Below are positions 5,428-8,963 of a stretch of 8,963 bases of DNA, one piece after another. The DNA is taken from NCBI GenBank assembly GCA_025450135.1, contig JANWHZ010000032.1:1-8963 (forward strand), given 5' to 3'. The notes below the pieces were generated by a model that was given only the letters and a program-made list of their open reading frames with translations, made no database searches and was not told the origin of the DNA. The number at the start of each line of letters is the position of its first letter. The stretch's first letter is position 1. Origin of the DNA: Candidatus Saccharimonadales bacterium (GTDB taxonomy: Bacteria > Patescibacteriota > Saccharimonadia > Saccharimonadales > UBA4665). A program made the position numbers and the translations under genes.

Positions 5428-6654
5428 ATGCGCGATTCTTCGAACAATCATTTTGTTGGCCTTGATGTAGGTTCGAGCATGGTTAGGTGCGCTGTGGGTA
5501 TGCTGGATCCTAATGGCAGCGGGAAGCTGTCAATTATTGGTCATGGCGCTGCTCAGAACATAGGAATGAGAAAGGGTACCGTTGCACATGTCGAAGATGC
5601 GGCCGAAGCGATAGCCAAAGCGCTGACTGAAGCTGAACGTATCTCAGGTGTGCATATTACACGTGCGACGGTCAACGTGAACGGCGCTCATGTAAGCGGT
5701 ATTGATTCCAAGGGTGTTATTGCTATTAGCGCAGCCAATAGCCAAATCAGCGTCGAAGATCGCTTACGAGTAGAAGAAGCAGCGACGGTCGTAAATTTTC
5801 CACCAAATCGAGAGATCGTGCAGTTCTTTGCTAAAAACTATAGTCTTGATGGCCAGCACAACATCAAGGATCCGGTAGGAATGCATGGAGTGCGGCTTGA
5901 AGTTGACGCGCACATTGTTACGGCTGCAACACCAAGCTTGCGCAACTTGGACTTCGCTCTCGAGAAAGCTGGCATCACGCCTACGCACCATACCGTTTCT
6001 GGCTTAGCGGCAGCAGAAGCTTTGCTAAGCCGTCAGCAAAAAGAAGCAGGTACTGTTCTCCTTGATGTGGGGGCTGGCACTACGAACGTTATTGTCGTTG
6101 AGGATGGCGAAGTGCAGTACGTTGCTGTCATACCTATCGGTGGTACGCATATTACCAATGATTTAGCAATCGGCCTGAAGACAGATCTGGACATAGCTGA
6201 GCGTGTAAAAGTCGAACATGCACATGTGGGGCAGGTACGAAAAGCTACAGCTACCATTGCAGTCGGGTCTACCCATCATACATTTGCTATGGATGACGTG
6301 GTAATGATTGCGGAAGCGCGTATTGATGAGCTATTTGATTTTGTCGACCGTGAACTGCATAAAATCAAAAGGTCTCGTAAGTTACCAGGTGGTGTAGTAC
6401 TCACCGGTGGTACGGCAAAGCTTCCTGGCCTTGCAGAGTTCGCCAAAGAGAAGCTTCAGCTTGCAGCTCGTGTTGGAAAGTTACAACCGATCTCAGGGTT
6501 GGTAGATACCGTAGAGGATCCGTCTTATGCAACTGTTGTTGGCTTAATGTTGCTTGATATGCTCTTACTTCCCGATCAGCAAGTTCCTGGTATGGCGCAG
6601 AGCAATACTATGGGTATGATTGAAGGACTTCTCCGTCGCTTCCGTAAATTATAG
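5428..6654 (+). CDS. ftsA: cell division protein FtsA
   Basis: Actin-like ATPase that binds the C-terminal peptide of FtsZ and tethers the division ring to the membrane; 408 aa from the ATG at 5428. Domains: phosphate-1 loop GLDVGSSMVR (11-20), SHS2/1C domain about 80-165, phosphate-2 LLDVGAGTTNVIV (211-223), IPIGGTHITNDLA (235-247), adenosine-binding VVLTGGTAKLPGLAEFA (323-339). The C-terminus ends in a short basic amphipathic helix, MIEGLLRRFRKL (397-408), matching the membrane-targeting helix of the family. The frame is open upstream to a TTG at 5389, but that codon is the promoter -35 and the extra 13 residues are not family-like. ftsZ follows after 126 bases with its own promoter. No ftsQ or other early division gene is next to it. 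Confidence 0.97.
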   Translation: MRDSSNNHFVGLDVGSSMVRCAVGMLDPNGSGKLSIIGHGAAQNIGMRKGTVAHVEDAAEAIAKALTEAERISGVHITRATVNVNGAHVSGIDSKGVIAISAANSQISVEDRLRVEEAATVVNFPPNREIVQFFAKNYSLDGQHNIKDPVGMHGVRLEVDAHIVTAATPSLRNLDFALEKAGITPTHHTVSGLAAAEALLSRQQKEAGTVLLDVGAGTTNVIVVEDGEVQYVAVIPIGGTHITNDLAIGLKTDLDIAERVKVEHAHVGQVRKATATIAVGSTHHTFAMDDVVMIAEARIDELFDFVDRELHKIKRSRKLPGGVVLTGGTAKLPGLAEFAKEKLQLAARVGKLQPISGLVDTVEDPSYATVVGLMLLDMLLLPDQQVPGMAQSNTMGMIEGLLRRFRKL

Positions 6655-6719
6655 CTGCAGACAGAAATTATTGACTCTGCGACGGCAAGACAACGGCTTG
6701 AGTAACATCGTACCGATTG

Positions 6720-6748
6720 TTGTGCTGAGCTACGTAGTAAGCTATACT
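6720..6748 (+). promoter_or_regulatory. ftsZ promoter
   Basis: TTGTGC (6720-6725), 17 bp, TATACT (6743-6748), the best-spaced promoter in the window. The -10 context AAGCTATACT is shared with priA. The leader would be about 25 bases and contains GAGGG (6771-6775), 5 bases before the ATG at 6781. The -10 overlaps a small inverted repeat (TATAC 6743-6747, GTATA 6753-6757). Confidence 0.65.
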
Positions 6749-6780
6749 GCCTGTATACAAATTGAGACTAGAGGGATATC

Positions 6781-8082
6781 ATGCCACAAGCAATTGAACC
6801 GGCAGTAGAGACATTCGCGAAGATTAAAGTTGTAGGTGTTGGTGGGGCTGGCGGAGCAGCAGTAAACCGCATGGCTGAAGCCGGCATAGAGGGTGTCGAA
6901 TATATTGCTATCAATACCGATTCGCAGGCGCTACAGAACTCTCAGGCCGATGTTAAATTGCACATAGGCAAAGATGTGACACGAGGCTTAGGCGCAGGTG
7001 CAGACCCTATGGTAGGGCAGCGTGCAGCTGAAGAATCCCGCGACGAGATCAAGAAAGCACTTACAGGTGCTGATATGGTGTTTATTACAATCGGCGCCGG
7101 AGGCGGTACTGGTAGTGGCGCAGGTTATATCGTTGCCCAAGTCGCGAAGGAACAAGGCGCGCTGGTCGTAGGATTTGCGACTAAACCGTTTGCATTTGAA
7201 GGCGAAAAGCGTCGTCGTAATGCAGAAACAGCCATTGAAAATTTGCGTAAGTCTGTCGATACGTTGATCATCATTCCGAACGATCGTTTACTACAGACGA
7301 TTGATAGAAACACACCGCTGCTGGAGGCATTTAAGGTTGCTGACGATGTCTTACGCCAAGGCATTCAAGGAATCTCAGATCTAATTACGGTACACGGGCT
7401 TATTAACCTCGACTTCGCTGACGTTAAGACAGTTATGAGCAATGCTGGCACGGCTCTTATGGGCATTGGGCGCGCGAGCGGCGAAAATCGGTCCATGGCA
7501 GCTGCTCAACAGGCAGTTGAGTCACCTCTACTTGAAGTATCGATCGACGGTGCAAGGGGCATACTTTTCAACGTTATCGGCGGTAACGATCTAACGATGC
7601 ACGAGATCAACGCGGCTGCGGAGACTATCACAAATGCTGCCGATCCAGACGCAAACATTATCTTTGGTGCAACGATTAATCCAGAGCTTGACGGCGAAGT
7701 AATTGTTACCGTGGTAGCTACCGGTTTTGATGCTTCCTATTTTACAAATCGTCAGCCAGTAGGAGCTACGGCCACGCAAGGCAGTCAGACAACGGCTGGT
7801 AGCTCAATGCCAGACGAGGCTGATATGGCAGACATTGACGTTTCACTTGAGCAGAAGCCAAGTATTGACGCGAGCGTTGACCTCAGGTCAGACGAGCCGA
7901 TGCCGAATATTTGGACCCTGGATGACGAGCCAGAAGTGCCGACTCAGCCGGGTTCCTCTACGGTATCCCCAAGCAGTGATGATGAGGACGAACTTGACCG
8001 TCCATCCTTCCTGCGGCGCTTAAAAGGCTTTACTAAGCGCAGCGAGCATGAACAGGGTGATGAATCGAGTGATAAGAAGTAA
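6781..8082 (+). CDS. ftsZ: cell division protein FtsZ
   Basis: Tubulin-like GTPase that polymerises into the division ring; 433 aa. N-terminal nucleotide loop VVGVGGAGGAAVNRM (17-31), where E. coli reads GGGGGNAV, so the Asn is Ala; tubulin signature GAGGGTGSGAG (105-115); T7 synergy loop NLDFADV (209-215) with the catalytic acids D211 and D214; conserved core to about residue 325. A Ser/Asp/Glu/Pro-rich linker of about 80 residues follows, then the FtsA-binding peptide LDRPSFLRRLKGF (405-417), then 16 more charged residues (TKRSEHEQGDESSDKK). In most FtsZ proteins the peptide is almost at the end, so this tail is an addition. It has its own promoter and a GAGGG ribosome site. No terminator is seen between it and nrdR. 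Confidence 0.98.
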   Translation: MPQAIEPAVETFAKIKVVGVGGAGGAAVNRMAEAGIEGVEYIAINTDSQALQNSQADVKLHIGKDVTRGLGAGADPMVGQRAAEESRDEIKKALTGADMVFITIGAGGGTGSGAGYIVAQVAKEQGALVVGFATKPFAFEGEKRRRNAETAIENLRKSVDTLIIIPNDRLLQTIDRNTPLLEAFKVADDVLRQGIQGISDLITVHGLINLDFADVKTVMSNAGTALMGIGRASGENRSMAAAQQAVESPLLEVSIDGARGILFNVIGGNDLTMHEINAAAETITNAADPDANIIFGATINPELDGEVIVTVVATGFDASYFTNRQPVGATATQGSQTTAGSSMPDEADMADIDVSLEQKPSIDASVDLRSDEPMPNIWTLDDEPEVPTQPGSSTVSPSSDDEDELDRPSFLRRLKGFTKRSEHEQGDESSDKK

Positions 8083-8129
8083 ATTGCGCGAGAGCGTATA
8101 TTAAATTACACCAGAATTTTGTTGCTAAA

Positions 8130-8178
8130 ACGCTATAGCTAGAGTTAGCATAATTACTTAGAGCGCTATATATGCCGT
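8130..8178. promoter_or_regulatory. tandem NrdR-box-like palindromes and possible nrdR promoter
   Basis: The known NrdR box is close to ACACWATATATWGTGT. Positions 8130-8145 match it at 12 of 16 and 8163-8178 at 11 of 16; both contain CGCTATA and start 33 bp apart, about three helical turns, close to the spacing known for paired NrdR boxes. A weak promoter, TTAGCA (8145-8150), 16 bp, TATATA (8167-8172), lies across them, so binding would block RNA polymerase. Box 1 is also framed by TGCTAA (8123-8128) and its inverse TTAGCA (8145-8150) and contains the perfect palindrome GCTATAGC (8132-8139). Matches were counted by eye. Confidence 0.45.
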
Positions 8179-8212
8179 AGGCAGTCGCTCGTACATTACT
8201 ACGTTTGAAAAT

Positions 8213-8220
8213 AAGGAGGT
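8213..8220 (+). promoter_or_regulatory. nrdR ribosome binding site, perfect AAGGAGGT
   Basis: AAGGAGGT is fully complementary to the usual 16S rRNA tail and lies 8 bases before the ATG at 8229. It decides the start: a longer frame beginning at 8205 would place this site inside the coding region. It also shows that Shine-Dalgarno initiation works in this organism, in contrast to def, rpsU and ftsA. Confidence 0.85.
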
Positions 8221-8228
8221 GTGTGGGT

Positions 8229-8705
8229 ATGAAATGCAGCCGCTGCCACCACGTTGATACAAAAGTGATTGAGTCACGTGATGCTTCAGATGGCCAATCT
8301 ATTCGCCGCCGCCGCATGTGCGAAGCGTGCAAATATCGCTTCACGACGTACGAACGTGTCGAGCGCCCGCAGCTGACGGTTGTGAAAAACGATGGTACGC
8401 GTGAGTTGTTCAGCCGCAACAAGCTACTCGCCGGGTTGTACCGGGCAACTGAGAAGACGTCGGTTAGCAACGTACAGCTTGAACAGCTGGTCGCTGATCT
8501 CGAGGAATGCCTTTATGCCTGTGATGATACAGAAGTAAAGACATCCAAGATTGGCGAAATGGTTATGGAACGTCTCGCACTGCTGAATGAAGTAGCATAC
8601 GTCCGATTTGCAAGCGTGTATCGACGTTTCAAAGATATTGCGGGTTTCGAGAAAGAGCTACTGAGTATAAAGCAGCAACGCGGCGCAAAAGATCTTGTTA
8701 AGTGA
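8229..8705 (+). CDS. nrdR: transcriptional repressor NrdR
   Basis: Zinc- and nucleotide-binding repressor of ribonucleotide reductase genes; 158 aa, the normal length. The N-terminal zinc ribbon has C3, C6, C31 and C34 (MKCSRC and CEAC) with the family stretch VIESRDASDGQSIRRRRMC. It continues with RFTTYERVE and an ATP-cone domain (about 49-139) including VVKNDGTRELFSRNKLLAGL, which senses ATP/dATP. The family motif VAYVRFASVYRRFKDI (115-130) ends the cone. It is followed by a ribonucleotide reductase, its expected target, and preceded by two NrdR-like boxes, which suggests autoregulation of an nrdR-nrdJ unit. Its stop codon lies in a hairpin that begins at 8696. Confidence 0.97.
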   Translation: MKCSRCHHVDTKVIESRDASDGQSIRRRRMCEACKYRFTTYERVERPQLTVVKNDGTRELFSRNKLLAGLYRATEKTSVSNVQLEQLVADLEECLYACDDTEVKTSKIGEMVMERLALLNEVAYVRFASVYRRFKDIAGFEKELLSIKQQRGAKDLVK

Positions 8706-8807
8706 CCTAGATACTTAACAGCTCTCTCCGGTTCCAATAATTTCTAAATCATGTATTGGAGTCGCAGAGAGCTTGCTGGTCCGGCAGTGTATGAGAGCAA
8801 TTGCCGG
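8696..8807 (+). promoter_or_regulatory. three-hairpin structured element between nrdR and nrdJ
   Basis: Hairpin A: TGTTAAGT (8696-8703) with ACTTAACA (8713-8720), perfect 8 bp, 9-base loop, containing the nrdR stop. Hairpin B: 8720-8739 with 8754-8773, 19 pairs (two G-U) and one C-C mismatch at 8728/8765, 14-base loop. Hairpin C: 8781-8788 with 8800-8807, core CCGGCA/TGCCGG, 11-base loop. A and B can stack if B starts at 8721. No stem is followed by a U-run, so these are not ordinary terminators. The loop of C has GAGAGC (8793-8798), which could pair with GCTCTC (8721-8726) instead of hairpin B. An unstructured A-rich stretch follows up to the nrdJ ribosome site. Function is unknown: a regulatory leader, an RNA processing site, or a protein-binding DNA site are all possible. 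I see no cobalamin-riboswitch core. Confidence 0.6.
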
Positions 8808-8810
8808 CAG
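8767..8810 (+). repeat. imperfect direct repeat within the nrdJ leader
   Basis: Copy 1 (8767-8787) reads GAGAGC-TTGC-TGGTC-CGGCAG; copy 2 (8793-8810) reads GAGAGC-AA-TTGC-CGGCAG. The blocks GAGAGC, TTGC and CGGCAG are identical and in order; the copies differ by a 2-base and a 5-base insertion. The first block of copy 1 is the 3' arm of hairpin B. The last block of copy 1 lies in the 5' arm of hairpin C. Confidence 0.6.
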
Positions 8811-8850
8811 AACTCTAACAAACAATAAAAACTAATTAACTAATACAAGT

Positions 8851-8855
8851 GAGGG
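8851..8855 (+). promoter_or_regulatory. nrdJ ribosome binding site (GAGGG)
   Basis: GAGGG lies 4 bases before the ATG at 8860, after an A-rich single-stranded stretch. The same GAGGG is used by ftsZ. Confidence 0.6.
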
Positions 8856-8859
8856 TATT

Positions 8860-8963
8860 ATGAGCCAAACGACAAGCCTAGGAATTGGGCGATACTTTAC
8901 GCGGCCGGGCACAAAAGCTTACGACCAGCTGAAATGGGCAAAGCGCGATTCAGTAATTATGAA
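8860..8963 (+). CDS. nrdJ: ribonucleotide reductase, class II (adenosylcobalamin-dependent) type, first 34 codons
   Basis: Makes deoxyribonucleotides from ribonucleotides. Only the first 34 residues are in the window: MSQTTSLGIGRYFTRPGTKA, then YDQLKWAKRDSVIM. The pattern of YFTxPG, a Trp four to eight residues before KRDSVI, and no N-terminal ATP-cone is what I know from the N-terminus of B12-dependent NrdJ-type enzymes; class I and III large subunits usually begin with a cone. The active-site Cys residues are outside the window, so the class is an inference. The position after nrdR supports a reductase. The frame is open to the edge. Confidence 0.82.
   Translation, partial: MSQTTSLGIGRYFTRPGTKAYDQLKWAKRDSVIM

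Noticed and set aside
6657..6680. Stem GCAGA/TCTGC after ftsA as a terminator
   Set aside because: Only 5 bp with a 14-base loop and no T-run.
6671..6699. TTGACT as -35 of a second ftsZ promoter
   Set aside because: No acceptable -10 at 16-18 bp; the TTGTGC-17-TATACT promoter further down is much better.
6620..6808. 62-codon frame spanning the ftsA-ftsZ gap
   Set aside because: It overlaps both genes in another frame, crosses the ftsZ promoter, and its composition is not protein-like.
8205..8228. Upstream start for nrdR
   Set aside because: The extension contains the AAGGAGGT ribosome site, and NrdR proteins begin MxCxxC.
8033..8470. 145-codon minus-strand frame over ftsZ end and nrdR
   Set aside because: Opposite to two clear genes, no start signal and no domain.
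8710..8715. GATACT as the -10 of a separate nrdJ promoter
   Set aside because: It would start transcription at the long hairpin, which is attractive, but no -35 is visible at the right distance and it overlaps hairpin A.
8730..8740. tRNA T-arm-like GGTTCCAAT
   Set aside because: It is part of the long hairpin; no acceptor stem, anticodon arm or CCA arrangement fits on either strand.
8720..8807. Intrinsic terminator for nrdR
   Set aside because: The stems are strong but none is followed by a T-run; the downstream stretch is A-rich.
8706..8859. Cobalamin riboswitch
   Set aside because: Expected because the reductase looks B12-dependent, but the GCCACTG-type core box is not present and the region is short for the common form.

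Overview
The window looks like a conserved housekeeping stretch of a Candidate Phyla Radiation bacterium, most likely Saccharibacteria (TM7). The basis is gene order and protein style, not a database search: a compact ftsA-ftsZ-nrdR-class II RNR block, a GGAGGAAVNR-type FtsZ nucleotide loop, short versions of several enzymes (Fmt, Adk), and a small winged-helix protein starting with a hydrophobic residue run and SRVRRKI. TGA is used as a normal stop (yqeY, nrdR), so the code is not the UGA=Gly code of Gracilibacteria/SR1.

Layout. Minus strand, 2937 down to 1: priA (replication restart helicase), def (peptide deformylase) and the first 124 codons of fmt (Met-tRNA formyltransferase), a translation-initiation and replication-restart cluster running out of the window. 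A 105-bp divergent promoter region (2950-3054) carries a 7-bp inverted repeat and separates priA from a small winged-HTH regulator (3055-3345, plus). Then comes a tight plus-strand operon, rpsU-yqeY-adk-map (3389-5365), with short gaps or overlaps. Next are ftsA (5428-6654) and ftsZ (6781-8082), each with its own readable promoter, then nrdR (8229-8705) and the start of an adenosylcobalamin-type ribonucleotide reductase, nrdJ (from 8860).

How the genes work together. def, fmt and map are the N-terminal formyl-methionine cycle: Fmt puts the formyl group on, Def removes it, Map removes the methionine. rpsU is a ribosomal protein, yqeY is a tRNA-amidotransferase-like protein, and adk keeps adenine nucleotides balanced. 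FtsA anchors FtsZ to the membrane for division. NrdR is the nucleotide-sensing repressor of ribonucleotide reductase and sits directly before its expected target.

The most unusual material is non-coding. (1) The nrdR-nrdJ gap and the last bases of nrdR hold three consecutive hairpins (8696-8807). One is a 20-position stem, and an imperfect direct repeat offers its 5' strand a competing partner; this looks like a structured leader or processing element, and I cannot assign it to a known class. (2) Two NrdR-box-like palindromes lie 33 bp apart before nrdR. (3) def, rpsU and ftsA have good -10 elements only 7-9 bp before their start codons and no Shine-Dalgarno, which predicts leaderless mRNAs, while nrdR has a perfect AAGGAGGT. 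(4) Map has Trp in place of the second active-site histidine of the family. Other genes look ordinary.
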